A stretch of DNA of 64,000 nt from Spirochaetes bacterium GWE1_32_154 (GTDB lineage Bacteria > Spirochaetota > GWE2-31-10): assembly GCA_001829315.1 (NCBI GenBank), contig MIAY01000008.1:1-64000 (forward strand), written 5' to 3'. The notes beneath the pieces were generated by a model. The model worked only from the letters and a program-made list of their open reading frames with translations, had not been told where the DNA came from and did not search any database. Positions 44,270-53,655 of the stretch are shown piece by piece. The number at the start of each line of letters is the position of its first letter. Positions within the stretch are counted from its first letter, which is position 1. The translations under genes and the position numbers were made by a program.

Positions 44270-45349
44270 TTGGATATATTATTCAAACTTAGAGTTTTTT
44301 TTTATTTACATTCACATGGGTATGAAAAAATATCAAAGTTGTCCGATTGTGATTTATATGAACCGATAAAAAATAAAGACAGGGTGAAATATCAAGCCCT
44401 GTCTGCGTTTTATATGAAAAACTATTATCATGCGAGAAAATGTTATGAAATATTAGCTGATAATAGAATAGCTAATTCAGATGATTATAATAAATTGGCA
44501 TATATTTATTCACGACATAATGAAAAAGAAAATGCGATTATATCCTGGTGTAAGTCCTCAGAAAAAAATAAGAAAAACAAAGTGGCAGAGAATGCTCTTA
44601 ATTATATCAAAAATAAAGGTCGCGAAATCAATCTGATTGAAGATACTTTTTTTGAAAAAATCAGTTGTAAACAACCTCTTTTTATCCCTTTTAAACAAAT
44701 TTTACTCTATTTTATTGTTATTTTATTTATATCATTACTCGCTTTTACAGGTTATAAATTCGGACCCGGTATTGTTAAAAAAATATTCAGAAGCAGTAAA
44801 GATATTAGTAAAGTCGTAATTGATGATTATAATCCTAATGTAATCAGTGAGCCTAAATTTGAAGAACGAAATTATTCGTTTTCTGAAGTTGAAGTAAGAA
44901 AATATTTTGATTCAGTCAAAGACAGTATTATAAAAGAAGATGTGAACTCTGCAATAATCAATATAAATAAGTTACGATTGTCAAACGCTTCATTTGGAGT
45001 AAAATTAAAACTTGATATTCTGGCAGATTTTATTGAAGAACCAGATTATTCTCAGTTTGTAAATACCTTATCATACCGCGATATAAAAGAGAATACTGAT
45101 ATTTTTAATGGGATTTATATAAAATGGCATGGTCGCATTGTCAATAGTGTTTATGATAAGAAAGAGAAAAAGATTGGTTTTAATTTAATACTCGGTGATG
45201 AGAATGAAGGCTTAATTGATGGCATTATACCTGTTATTTTTACGAAAGCAGTAATTGCTGAAAATAATAGTTATGCAAGTGTTTTTGGCAAAGTTAATGT
45301 TATTGATGGCAAAGTAGTCATTAATGGCAGTTTTCTGATAAGGGATTAA
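44270..45349 (+). CDS. Membrane protein with TPR-like N-terminus, unknown
   Basis: 359 residues. The N-terminal part (about 15-125) is helical with TPR-like spacing (ALSAFYMKNYYHARKCYEIL, DDYNKLAYIYSRHNEKENAI). One transmembrane helix (about 138-160) is followed by a C-terminal beta-rich region of unknown fold. The start is a TTG one base after the efp stop codon, with AGAGGG 13 bases upstream; there is no ATG nearby in frame, so the start is plausible but not certain. It probably shares the efp transcript and abuts dtd. Confidence 0.6.
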   Translation: MDILFKLRVFFYLHSHGYEKISKLSDCDLYEPIKNKDRVKYQALSAFYMKNYYHARKCYEILADNRIANSDDYNKLAYIYSRHNEKENAIISWCKSSEKNKKNKVAENALNYIKNKGREINLIEDTFFEKISCKQPLFIPFKQILLYFIVILFISLLAFTGYKFGPGIVKKIFRSSKDISKVVIDDYNPNVISEPKFEERNYSFSEVEVRKYFDSVKDSIIKEDVNSAIININKLRLSNASFGVKLKLDILADFIEEPDYSQFVNTLSYRDIKENTDIFNGIYIKWHGRIVNSVYDKKEKKIGFNLILGDENEGLIDGIIPVIFTKAVIAENNSYASVFGKVNVIDGKVVINGSFLIRD

Positions 45350-45351
45350 TC

Positions 45352-45807
45352 ATGCGCGGAGTTATACAGAGAGTTAAAAAAGCATCTGTTATGGTTGATG
45401 GAGAAAATCGTGGTGAAATTGGAGTTGGTATGTTGTTGTTCCTTGGTATAACACATTCTGATGGTGAAGCAGATATTGATTATATTGTTGATAAAGTTTT
45501 AAACTGCAGGATTTTTTCTGATCAGTTTGATAAAATGAATTTGTCACTTATTGATAATCATTATGAAGTTCTTGTTATTTCACAATTTACCTTGTATGGT
45601 GACGCACGAAAAGGGCGCAGACCTTCATTTACTGAGAGTGCAAAACCTGATAATGCTTTAATTGTATATAATTTATTTCTTGAAAAATTGAAAATGACAT
45701 ATAATTCCGATTTGATTAAGTCCGGTGTTTTTCAAGCTGATATGAAAGTTGATTTAATTAATGATGGACCTGTTACTATTTTATTAGATTCCGGGAGGGC
45801 TTTTTAA
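45352..45807 (+). CDS. dtd: D-aminoacyl-tRNA deacylase
   Basis: Removes D-amino acids mischarged onto tRNA. MRGVIQRVKKASV, VISQFTLYGDARKGRRPSF and the NDGPVTILLDS cross-subunit motif identify the Dtd family. Length 151 residues is normal. It follows the TTG gene by two bases and overlaps the next gene in TAATG. Confidence 0.95.
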   Translation: MRGVIQRVKKASVMVDGENRGEIGVGMLLFLGITHSDGEADIDYIVDKVLNCRIFSDQFDKMNLSLIDNHYEVLVISQFTLYGDARKGRRPSFTESAKPDNALIVYNLFLEKLKMTYNSDLIKSGVFQADMKVDLINDGPVTILLDSGRAF

Positions 45808-46427
45808 TGGACTTGAAAATTGTACTTGGTGGTTCGATTCATACTAATTGTTATGTTTTGTATGAAAATTCCAATGCGTTACTCGTTGATTATGCACCTG
45901 AAGTTTTAGATTTTCTTAGAGACCGTCGTTTAAATCCCACAGCTCTAATGTTAACTCATATACATTTTGATCATTTTGAAGGCTTATCTGATTTTTTAAC
46001 TATCTATCCCGATATCCCTGTATATATTTCTAAAGAAGGTAAGGATGGTATTAATAAACCGGTATATACACTTAATTTCCAGAGTCCTTATCACATTGAC
46101 ACGGATAGTTTTAGGGCTGTTGATAATTCTTCAATCATTGAATGGGGGGGGGTAAAAATAAATGTGCTTAAAACGCCAGGACATTCTGTTGATTCTGTAG
46201 TATATTATGTACCTGAATTAAAAAGTGTATTCTGTGGTGATACGATATTTTATCGAAGTGTTGGAAGAACAGATTTTCCCGGATCAAGCCATGAGGTTCT
46301 TATGAGTTCTATTGCATCAATATTTGCTCAGTATGATGATGGGACTATTTTATATCCTGGACACGGACCTGTGACTTCAATTGGAAGTGAAAAAAAACAT
46401 AATTCCTTTATACGTTCATTTGTTTAG
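45807..46427 (+). CDS. MBL-fold metallohydrolase, glyoxalase II-like
   Basis: 206-residue zinc hydrolase of the metallo-beta-lactamase fold. Motif LTHIHFDHFEG gives His51, His53, Asp55 and His56; further ligands lie in TPGHSVDSV and ILYPGHGP. FCGDTIFYRSVGRTDFPGSS is characteristic of glyoxalase II-like and YcbL-type enzymes. The specific thioester substrate is unknown. The start overlaps dtd by one base, with GGGAGGG upstream. Confidence 0.88.
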   Translation: MDLKIVLGGSIHTNCYVLYENSNALLVDYAPEVLDFLRDRRLNPTALMLTHIHFDHFEGLSDFLTIYPDIPVYISKEGKDGINKPVYTLNFQSPYHIDTDSFRAVDNSSIIEWGGVKINVLKTPGHSVDSVVYYVPELKSVFCGDTIFYRSVGRTDFPGSSHEVLMSSIASIFAQYDDGTILYPGHGPVTSIGSEKKHNSFIRSFV

Positions 46428-46431
46428 AAAT

Positions 46432-46452
46432 GCCCTTTAGTTAAGGGCTTTT
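46432..46452. terminator. Short convergent terminator hairpin
   Basis: GCCCTT and AAGGGC with TTTT on the plus strand, between the convergent MBL-fold gene and plsC-like gene. It overlaps the last codons of the latter. The stem is short, so strength is uncertain. Confidence 0.5.
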
Positions 46453-47360
46453 AAGGAAATGTTCTTTGCATCCAGGTCTGCTTTTATTTTTTCAAGTTCT
46501 TCTTTAGCTTGAAGATCTTCCTGAGCATATTTTTCATCATTTCTGTAGTAATTTTTCTCTTTTTGTTTTCTTTCTTCTCTTATTGCGTATAATTCTTTTG
46601 CCATTATATATCGTATAAGTTTTGCAAGTTCTATGTGTGTTAAATGAGAGTATTGACTATATTTAATAGGCTGAATTAATTTTACAACCGGTTTTATATC
46701 TCTAATCATTAGTCCTGTTGGTCTGATTGTATTCCAGTCATCCATAACGACAGGGACCAAGTCGCACTCAGCATCAAGTGCTATTTTAAATGACCCTCTT
46801 TTAAATCGTTGAATCATCCCGTTATCGCTTCTTGTTCCCTCAGGAAAAACGATTATTGAAATGCCTCTATTGAATGCGTCAAGAGTTTTTTGAATTGCAT
46901 TAAGTGATGTGTCATTTGCTTCGTTAGAGTCTTTTTCTTCTCCAACAACGATATTACCTGCTAAACCCTGCATCCATCCTATAAAAGGTTTTTTTACCCA
47001 TTTATCTTTTATGATAAACTTGGAAGGCCCGGGAAGTAAATAAGACATAATAACATCATAAATTGAACTGTGATTAAGAAGATATAATCTTTTTTCACCT
47101 TTTTTTGGAGCTTTAATTTCTTTAAGGTTTATATTGATTTTATGACCAATAAATGCAAGAAAGAAACTTCTGCAAGAAAGTTTTGTTGCATATGTAAAAA
47201 AGAGCTTATTATTATCAATTCCAATAAAATGTAAAATTACACTTATTGGTGTGAAAATAAAGAATTGTATGATAAAAATAGTAGTGAATAAGGTATACCC
47301 GATAAAGGTATATAAAAAATATCTTAGTTTAAAATCGCTGTTATTATTTTTCTTTCTCAT
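46437..47360 (-). CDS. 1-acyl-glycerol-3-phosphate acyltransferase (PlsC-like)
   Basis: Membrane acyltransferase for phospholipid synthesis. Hydrophobic N-terminal segments (about 13-45), then catalytic NHSSIYD (Asn96-His97 to Asp102), FPEGTRSDNG and a GSFKIALDAECDLVPVV motif. A charged C-terminal coil (about 265-300) exceeds the basic family. No clear ribosome site is seen at the first ATG. It is single in its transcription direction and convergent with the MBL-fold gene. Confidence 0.87.
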   Translation of the reverse strand: MRKKNNNSDFKLRYFLYTFIGYTLFTTIFIIQFFIFTPISVILHFIGIDNNKLFFTYATKLSCRSFFLAFIGHKININLKEIKAPKKGEKRLYLLNHSSIYDVIMSYLLPGPSKFIIKDKWVKKPFIGWMQGLAGNIVVGEEKDSNEANDTSLNAIQKTLDAFNRGISIIVFPEGTRSDNGMIQRFKRGSFKIALDAECDLVPVVMDDWNTIRPTGLMIRDIKPVVKLIQPIKYSQYSHLTHIELAKLIRYIMAKELYAIREERKQKEKNYYRNDEKYAQEDLQAKEELEKIKADLDAKNISLKALN

Positions 47361-47423
47361 AAAAGAAAACTATCATAAAATAAAAAAAAATGAAAGTAAA
47401 ATTTATCAATTAAGGAATTAATT

Positions 47424-48155
47424 ATGAATTGTTCAGTTATCGGATACGGGAATTTTTCAAGAACTGCCTGTTATTATTTGAAAGAGTATTTTAACTTGTT
47501 TGTTTATGATATTAAGCAGGATATTTTTATTCCGGATTATATTGTCAAAACAGATTTAGAAACGGCGTTAGGGCAGGACATTGTTATACTATCACTTCCA
47601 GTGCAATATATTGAAAATTTTTTAAAATCAAATTGTTGTTTTTTTAAAAAAGGAGCAATTGTTTTAGATATTTGCTCTGTTAAATTAAAACCGGTTTCAC
47701 TTATGAAACAATATTTACCAAAAGATGTTAATTTTATCGGGACCCATCCGTTATTTGGTCCACAGAGTATAAAGAACGGCTTTTCAGGTCAGAAAATTGT
47801 TTTAACAACTGAAGTGGAAAATAAAGAATTGTATGAAAAAGTTAAAAATTTCTTAAAAGATACATTGCAACTTGAGATTATTGAAATGACTTCCTCCGAT
47901 CATGATAAGGAAATGGCTCGTGTTCAAGCCCTTAACCATTTTATTGTGCGAGCGTTAAAGAAACTCGATTTACAACCTTCACTTGTATCAACTCCTGCAT
48001 ATAATAAATTATTTGATTTATATGAAACTCTCAAATACGACTCTGATGATCTTTTTTATACTATCCAGAGAGAAAATCTTTATGCCGATGCTATGAGAAG
48101 AAATTTTATTAATGTACTTCAGGATATTGAAGGAGACATACTTAATGAAAAATAA
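47424..48155 (+). CDS. Prephenate/arogenate dehydrogenase-like (TyrA family)
   Basis: NAD(P)-dependent dehydrogenase of tyrosine biosynthesis. Rossmann start VIGYGNFSRTA, then IVILSLPVQYI, DICSVK and FIGTHPLFGPQS, where the THPLFGP histidine region binds the substrate. The C-terminal helical dimer domain is short. No chorismate mutase part is present, and at 243 residues it is somewhat smaller than typical (270-300). Other aromatic genes are absent from this window. AAGGAATTA precedes the ATG. Confidence 0.8.
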   Translation: MNCSVIGYGNFSRTACYYLKEYFNLFVYDIKQDIFIPDYIVKTDLETALGQDIVILSLPVQYIENFLKSNCCFFKKGAIVLDICSVKLKPVSLMKQYLPKDVNFIGTHPLFGPQSIKNGFSGQKIVLTTEVENKELYEKVKNFLKDTLQLEIIEMTSSDHDKEMARVQALNHFIVRALKKLDLQPSLVSTPAYNKLFDLYETLKYDSDDLFYTIQRENLYADAMRRNFINVLQDIEGDILNEK

Positions 48156-48858
48156 ATTAATTATTTTTTTTATATTATTTATTTTCTCACTCTATTCTGA
48201 GAATTCAGGAATTTATTCAGTTGTAACTCTACCAGCTGGTAAATTTCTTCAAATGAAAAAAGAACCAAAGATTTTTTCTTCAATTATCGGTAAAATACCT
48301 TCTGATTATGATGTTTTAAAAACAACCTGGAAAACGGAGAAGGTTAATAATGACTATTGGATACAATGTAATTATGATGGTTTAGTCGGGTGGGTAAAGA
48401 GAGAGTCGCTTACAAATTATGATTTGGATGTTACCGGGATTGATACTAAAGTAATTGATACGATGTTGTATAGTTTTACTAAATCTTTTCAAAAAGGTAC
48501 TTTTTCTGATTTGGGGGGCTTATTATATCCACTTCGGGGACTCGGATTGTATTCTTATTCAGTAGGTAATGTAACTTTCTATACGACAGAGTCGCTTGAA
48601 AAAGGGTGGGTTTATTATACAAATAAAAAATTTTCAGGGGGGGCTTCGATTAATTATTACCTGGAATCTATCAATACATTTTTATCTTCAAAGTTTGAAA
48701 TTATACCGGGTGTTGCCAAAGCCGATAAAAAAATACCTGTTGATATAGTGAATTTTAATTTTGTTAAAGCAGTTAACGATAATGAAGAATTATATATTGG
48801 TTTGGAAAAATGGAATAATAAAATTTATATAGCGTATCTTGCATTAATTAGAAAATAA
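48145..48858 (+). CDS. Exported SH3-domain protein
   Basis: Signal peptide (residues 1-18, FSLYSENSG) followed by a bacterial SH3-like domain (about 25-95: FLQMKKEPKIFSSIIGKIP, WIQCNYDGLVGWVKRESL). The remainder (to 237) is beta-rich and unassigned. Such domains often bind peptidoglycan. The start at 48145 has AAGGAG just upstream and overlaps tyrA by 11 bases; a longer frame from 48112 is rejected. It converges with the PHP gene by 15 bases. Confidence 0.72.
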   Translation: MKNKLIIFFILFIFSLYSENSGIYSVVTLPAGKFLQMKKEPKIFSSIIGKIPSDYDVLKTTWKTEKVNNDYWIQCNYDGLVGWVKRESLTNYDLDVTGIDTKVIDTMLYSFTKSFQKGTFSDLGGLLYPLRGLGLYSYSVGNVTFYTTESLEKGWVYYTNKKFSGGASINYYLESINTFLSSKFEIIPGVAKADKKIPVDIVNFNFVKAVNDNEELYIGLEKWNNKIYIAYLALIRK

Positions 48859-49701
48859 AGAAGGCATATCGTCTAATAGTGAATCCGGAATATTTTTTTT
48901 TACTCCATAAAACCCTAATTTTGAACCTCTTGAGCTATTTAAATAATGTAAATCTGAACCTCCTGATTTAATAAGAGAGCAATGTTTCGCGATGTTTTTC
49001 AGACTTTTAATTTGTTTTCTGTTGTAATTATTATAGAAAACTTCAATTCCATCAAGCCCGTTTTCAGCCATTTCACTGACAATATTTAAGAGCGAATCAT
49101 AATTATTAGTAATGTGGAATGGATGGGCTAATATTGCAATACCTCGCGCTTTATGAATAATTTGAATCGCATCGGGTAAATTAAGATGTGCTTTTTCTAC
49201 ATACGCAAGCCCTGTTTTATCATCCATAAATTTCCCGTATGCTTCACCTTCATTATGAATTAAATTCTGTGCTAATAATGTTCGTGCAAAATCAGGTTTA
49301 CCGATAGTTGAAGTGTTTTTTTTACCATTATCAAATAATAAATTTAAATCAAGTTCAATTGAAAGATTATGAAATCTTTTAATAAGCTCTTCATTTCTTT
49401 CTTTTCTGTAGATCGAAAGAATTTTAAGTTTTTCTAAAAAATCATTATTTGTATAATCAATAAATAAACCGATTAAATGAATTTCTCCACGGACATCTTT
49501 ATGAGATGTACTGATTTCAATACCGGGTATTACAGTAACTGATAATTTTTTTCCTGCCTCAATTGCTTCATTGATACCTGATATTGTGTCATGGTCTGTT
49601 AATGCCATGGTTGTAACGCCGGCTATTGCTGCTTCTTCAACGAGTCGTGACGGAGATAATTCACCATCTGATGCTGTACTGTGTAGATGGAGATCTATCA
49701 T
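48844..49701 (-). CDS. PHP-domain phosphoesterase
   Basis: 285-residue PHP hydrolase: DLHLHSTASDG, LTDHDTISG, PGIEISTSH, ILAHPFHI and SGGSDLHY supply the usual metal-binding His/Asp/Glu residues. The size and the order of motifs fit the RNase AM/YciV group, which acts on 3'-5' small RNAs or nucleotide phosphates. It overlaps the upstream sugar-transferase gene by one base (TAATG) and has a GAGGGG site, so it is the last gene of the three-gene leftward unit. Confidence 0.85.
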   Translation of the reverse strand: MIDLHLHSTASDGELSPSRLVEEAAIAGVTTMALTDHDTISGINEAIEAGKKLSVTVIPGIEISTSHKDVRGEIHLIGLFIDYTNNDFLEKLKILSIYRKERNEELIKRFHNLSIELDLNLLFDNGKKNTSTIGKPDFARTLLAQNLIHNEGEAYGKFMDDKTGLAYVEKAHLNLPDAIQIIHKARGIAILAHPFHITNNYDSLLNIVSEMAENGLDGIEVFYNNYNRKQIKSLKNIAKHCSLIKSGGSDLHYLNSSRGSKLGFYGVKKNIPDSLLDDMPSLFSN

Positions 49702-51026
49702 TAAAGTGCCCCTCGTCTGAATAGTATGGTCTCTATTGTATATAATACAATTTTCAAATCTATCAATAATGAAATGTTTTTTATGTAATATAAATCATAA
49801 TCTAATTTACGGTGCATTTCATGAATGTCATCTATGTATTTAAATTTAACCTGCGCCCAACCTGTTAGACCCGGTTTTACTAAAAGTCTTTTATTAAATA
49901 CAGGACATACATCAAGTATCTGATCAATTATTTCTTTTCTTTCAGGCCGGGGGCCGATAAAAGACATATCACCTTTTAGTATATTGAATAATTGAGGTAA
50001 TTCATCAATTCTGAATGGCCGCATGATTTTACCGATTGAAGTGACTCGTGAGTCATGTTTTGTTGTCAGTAACGCTTTATCAGTTTCTGCATTTTTTACC
50101 ATTGTTCTGAATTTGTACATTTTAAAATCGATACCTTTTTGACCGACCCGGCTTTGAAAGTAAATTATCGGACCTTTAGACGTTATTTTTATTAATAACG
50201 CAGTAATGAGTAAAATCGGAAGGGTTAGTATTAAAAGGATGATGGATATGACAATATCTCCTATTCGTTTCAGGTATTTAGAGTAAAAATTATTGATCTT
50301 ATATGAAGAAAATTGTTTAAAATCATCTGAAGAAATAAGGTTTGAAGGAATACTTTCATCAAGATAGTCGTAAAGATCCGTAATTGTATAAATCATACCG
50401 CCCTTTAATTCATAATCAGTAAGTAATTTAACAAATTCTTTTTGTACTTTTGAATTTTCATCAATGACAATAATAGTATTGATATCTATGAGAAAATTTA
50501 TATTTGATTGAGAGTTAATTTTAATAAGTTGAATATTGAGTATTTTTTTGTATTTATCGACAAGTTCTTTAATGTAAATAAAATCTTTTTCTTCACCAAT
50601 ATAGAATAACAACTGATTTCTATTGTATGGAAATAAAAATCTGAAAAAGAATTTATTGAATAGTGTTAAAATAATCGGATTGAGTATGAGTCCGGTGAAA
50701 AAAACAAATCTGGCAAAATCAACTTTTGATATGTAAAAAAACAAACCAAATGAAAGTGCAGTAATGATTGAAACAAGATATAAATAAAAAATAGAATTTT
50801 TTATCGAATACAATTTATTAAATTCATATAATTTCATAGCTATATTGAGTATTGTAATAATAGCTGAATAGGAAAAGAACATAATAAAAATTTCGAATGT
50901 AATTGGACGAAATGTTGTAGATTCAAAAATATTTGTCTGATATCGAATTATAAAAATTAAATAAAATAAAAAGAAAGTTATGATACAATCGAAAAAACTG
51001 TACATATTTTTATTATAACTTAACAT
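49701..51026 (-). CDS. Initiating polyprenyl-phosphate sugar-1-phosphate transferase
   Basis: WbaP/WcaJ-type membrane enzyme that starts polysaccharide or glycoprotein chains by moving a sugar phosphate to undecaprenyl phosphate. About four to five N-terminal helices (15-130) precede a CoA-binding-like domain (130-235). The catalytic domain is clear: LKRIGDIVISIILLILTLP, GPIIYFQSRVGQKG, YKFRTM, RIDELPQLFNILKGDMSFIGPRPE and LTGWAQV. 441 residues is normal. AAAGGAA precedes the ATG, and the gene overlaps the UbiA-family gene upstream by seven bases. Confidence 0.9.
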   Translation of the reverse strand: MLSYNKNMYSFFDCIITFFLFYLIFIIRYQTNIFESTTFRPITFEIFIMFFSYSAIITILNIAMKLYEFNKLYSIKNSIFYLYLVSIITALSFGLFFYISKVDFARFVFFTGLILNPIILTLFNKFFFRFLFPYNRNQLLFYIGEEKDFIYIKELVDKYKKILNIQLIKINSQSNINFLIDINTIIVIDENSKVQKEFVKLLTDYELKGGMIYTITDLYDYLDESIPSNLISSDDFKQFSSYKINNFYSKYLKRIGDIVISIILLILTLPILLITALLIKITSKGPIIYFQSRVGQKGIDFKMYKFRTMVKNAETDKALLTTKHDSRVTSIGKIMRPFRIDELPQLFNILKGDMSFIGPRPERKEIIDQILDVCPVFNKRLLVKPGLTGWAQVKFKYIDDIHEMHRKLDYDLYYIKNISLLIDLKIVLYTIETILFRRGAL

Positions 51027-51991
51027 AGTATTCCTTTGAATAGAAAAATTGATGAAAATCTAAATAAGTTATGGAAATATAATAATATAATAATCATAAT
51101 TCCCCATAATAAAACTGCAATTAATATACCTTTATCAGTGATTAAATCTTCTTCAGGACTCCCGCCTTTACTTTTGTGATAGACAATATAAAGATATCTG
51201 TATAATCCATACATAACAAACGGAAATGTATAAATAAGTGAATCAGTACCGAATTTGTTGATTAAATCAGGATCCATTGTATAAAGAGCATAGCTAATAG
51301 CGGTTAAACCTGTTGATATCGTTATCATAATATCAAGTATTTCTTTACTATACTCACCAAGTATTTCTCTGTGTCCCGAAGCATCTTCTTTTAGTAATAC
51401 CAGTTCATGTCTTCTTTTACCGAAGCCGAGAATGAGACTTACTGAGAAAGTTGCTAATAACATCCAGTTGCTTAAATTGACATTTATTGCTACTGCCCCC
51501 ATTAAGACTCTTAGACAAAAACCAAGTGCTATGACAAATATATCAACAATAACGACTCTTTTTAGTTTAAATGTATACAGTAAATTCATAAAGAAATATA
51601 TCAGGACTATAATTAAGCATTTTAAATTTGTGATTGATAATGATATTCCTAGAATGAAAAAAAATAATCCGATAAAAAAAGCATTTTTTTTAGTTATATC
51701 GCCTGAAGGCAGTGGTCTTTTTGATTTTACGGGATGAATTGCATCGGTCTCAATATCTTTTATATCGTTAATTATGTAAATGAATACGGAAACAAAAGAA
51801 AAACTGAAAAAGGCAAGTATTGTATAAATTAAGTACGGTATATTAAATAAATTGAGAGAAAAAATAAGCGGAGCAAATAGTAAGGTGTTTTTAACCCAAT
51901 GTCTTGTCCGGATAAGATGACTTAATGTTTTTAATCTTTTAATTATTGTTTTCATTGAAAAAGTAATACTATTAATTACCATTTTATGCAA
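51020..51991 (-). CDS. UbiA-family prenyltransferase, DPPR-synthase-like
   Basis: Polytopic membrane enzyme with about eight helices. YIINDIKDIETDAIHPVKSKRPLPSG (read as two motifs, ND..D...D and the HP-x-K-x-RP segment) and LYTFKLKRVVIVDIFVIA are the UbiA metal/prenyl-diphosphate motifs, and RTRHWVKN is typical of decaprenyl-phosphate phosphoribosyltransferase homologues. It may therefore place ribose phosphate on a polyprenyl lipid for envelope glycan synthesis, consistent with its sugar-transferase partner. The start is uncertain: TTG at 51991, ATG at 51982 and ATG at 51958 all lack a strong ribosome site. Confidence 0.82.
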   Translation of the reverse strand: MHKMVINSITFSMKTIIKRLKTLSHLIRTRHWVKNTLLFAPLIFSLNLFNIPYLIYTILAFFSFSFVSVFIYIINDIKDIETDAIHPVKSKRPLPSGDITKKNAFFIGLFFFILGISLSITNLKCLIIVLIYFFMNLLYTFKLKRVVIVDIFVIALGFCLRVLMGAVAINVNLSNWMLLATFSVSLILGFGKRRHELVLLKEDASGHREILGEYSKEILDIMITISTGLTAISYALYTMDPDLINKFGTDSLIYTFPFVMYGLYRYLYIVYHKSKGGSPEEDLITDKGILIAVLLWGIMIIILLYFHNLFRFSSIFLFKGILC

Positions 51992-52132
51992 GAGAGTCGA
52001 TGAACATTAAAAGTGCAGGTATTTCATAGATAGTGATAAAAAAATAGTGCCATTTACGTGCAAAATTTATTTTTTTATAGTAAAATATTTCCAGTATGTT
52101 TTTAGTTTATTCGAAATATAGTAATATATTTC

Positions 52133-52213
52133 GAGGTTCTTGCAAAAATCAGGAATACTTGATTTTGCTTTCGCCATATGCGATATAAAAAGGAGTATTT
52201 TGCAAGAAGTTCT
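52133..52213 (-). repeat. Dispersed hairpin repeat, copy 5 (short, reverse orientation)
   Basis: About 81 bp. On the minus strand: CTTCTTGCAAAATACTCC, then ATATCGCATATGGCGAAAGCAAAATCAAG and TTTTTGCAAGAACCTC at the end. The core and both ends match copies 2-4, while the inner arm of the first hairpin is missing. It lies in the leader of the gene at 52281. Confidence 0.7.
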
Positions 52214-52280
52214 TTATGTTGCATTTGTTTGTTATAAAATTTTAACTACTATTTTATTTATTTTTAGAGGAGTTTTAAAA

Positions 52281-53636
52281 ATGAAGCATTTTTACACCGT
52301 TGTATTTTTTTTTGTAACAATACAATTAATGTTTGCGGCAAACGAACCAAAACCGGATTGGATTTCAGCGATTCCGTCTGATTCCAGAATTTTTTATGCT
52401 TTAGGGGTGGCGCAATACAAACAGGGACAGGCAAAAAAGGCAATAGAAAGTGCCCGTGCAGATGCATTAAATAACATATCCACCTATATAGTGGCAGATG
52501 TAAAGTCTGTTTTTTCACAGCAAACTACCTCAACAGCAAATAGTAAAGAGGAAAATTTTGAAGACATTGTCAAAAAGGAGCTTTCTGTTCGTTCTGATGT
52601 TGTTTTGTCGGGTGTAAAATTTGATGGTATGTATGATGATAAAAAAGCAAAAACATATTATGTTCTTGCTTCTATTGAAAAAACAAAAGTTAAAGAAATT
52701 ATAAGACAAACCGTTGATCCGGTTGGTTTCGAATTAGAAAAAATATTTTATGAAATAAAAAGAAATAATCCTGTAATTAAAAGTTTAACAATTTCAAACT
52801 TTAATTTTAAGGGAAAACATTATTCCGGTGAAATAAGCGGTTATTTACGAAGTAAAATCGCTTCAACTTTTACAAATCTTGGTACTATAGAAGAATATTC
52901 AGATCCGGATTTTAATAAATATCTTGAACAGAGCGGGCTATCAACTCGAGGAATTACAATAGAAAAAAGCAATGAACAGGATGAATTATATCAAAAAGTG
53001 CAGGGGTTTATTACCGGAAGTTATTGGGAAAATAATGATAAACTTGAATTTGAAATAAAAATATATGATCTGAAAGAAAAAAAATATACTATATCCAAAA
53101 ATTTCACTGTACCAAAAGATAAATTTTCAAATATTAAACTTATTCCTGATAATATTGATGAGTTTCAAAAGAAATATTCAGAATTATCTGATATGTTTGC
53201 CAGTCAGAGTTTTAATATTAAAATATGGCCGGATAAGGGAGATTTCGCCACATATAAAGAGGGTGAGTATTTAGTTCCTTATTTTATTTCAAATAAAGAC
53301 TGTTATTTGAGAGTTTATCTCGTATCAGCAGACGGTTCGTCAGTGTTATTATTTCCGAATTATTTTGATAAAAATAATTTTGTTAAGAAAAATGAAGTGT
53401 ATAAAATTGGAGACCCCAAATTTTCTCCATTTAAGTTAAAGTTAAGCCCTCCGTATGGAAGTGAAATGCTTATTGCTATAGCCAGTACAAGTGATTTTGC
53501 TGATACAATAAACCACACTTCTGAGATTCCTGTATTTGATGGTAATTCATTACGGGGTGTTATTATTGAATCAGTAAAAAATGTTAAAAGCGAAATGGTA
53601 TCACAGGCAACATGTACATATACAATAATACCGTGA
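52281..53636 (+). CDS. Exported LPP20-like/DUF4384 protein
   Basis: 451 residues with a signal peptide ending near MFAAN (residue 19 or so). Residues about 20-140 resemble the LPP20 lipoprotein fold (KPDWISAIP, FYALGVAQYKQGQAKKAIESARADA), here without a lipobox. The C-terminal part from about 305 matches DUF4384: FNIKIWPDKGDFATYKEGEY, YLRVYLVSADGSSVLLFPN and PPYGSEMLIAIAS. DUF4384 occurs elsewhere beside caspase/CHAT-type proteases. The start at 52281 has AGAGGAG; upstream in-frame codons run into the repeat and are rejected. First gene of a three-gene operon. Confidence 0.75.
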   Translation: MKHFYTVVFFFVTIQLMFAANEPKPDWISAIPSDSRIFYALGVAQYKQGQAKKAIESARADALNNISTYIVADVKSVFSQQTTSTANSKEENFEDIVKKELSVRSDVVLSGVKFDGMYDDKKAKTYYVLASIEKTKVKEIIRQTVDPVGFELEKIFYEIKRNNPVIKSLTISNFNFKGKHYSGEISGYLRSKIASTFTNLGTIEEYSDPDFNKYLEQSGLSTRGITIEKSNEQDELYQKVQGFITGSYWENNDKLEFEIKIYDLKEKKYTISKNFTVPKDKFSNIKLIPDNIDEFQKKYSELSDMFASQSFNIKIWPDKGDFATYKEGEYLVPYFISNKDCYLRVYLVSADGSSVLLFPNYFDKNNFVKKNEVYKIGDPKFSPFKLKLSPPYGSEMLIAIASTSDFADTINHTSEIPVFDGNSLRGVIIESVKNVKSEMVSQATCTYTIIP

Positions 53637-53655
53637 TTTTAAGGAGAAATTTGAT

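Noticed and set aside
12007-52213. CRISPR array
   Set aside because: The repeats are far apart, inverted and without regular spacers; no cas genes are seen.
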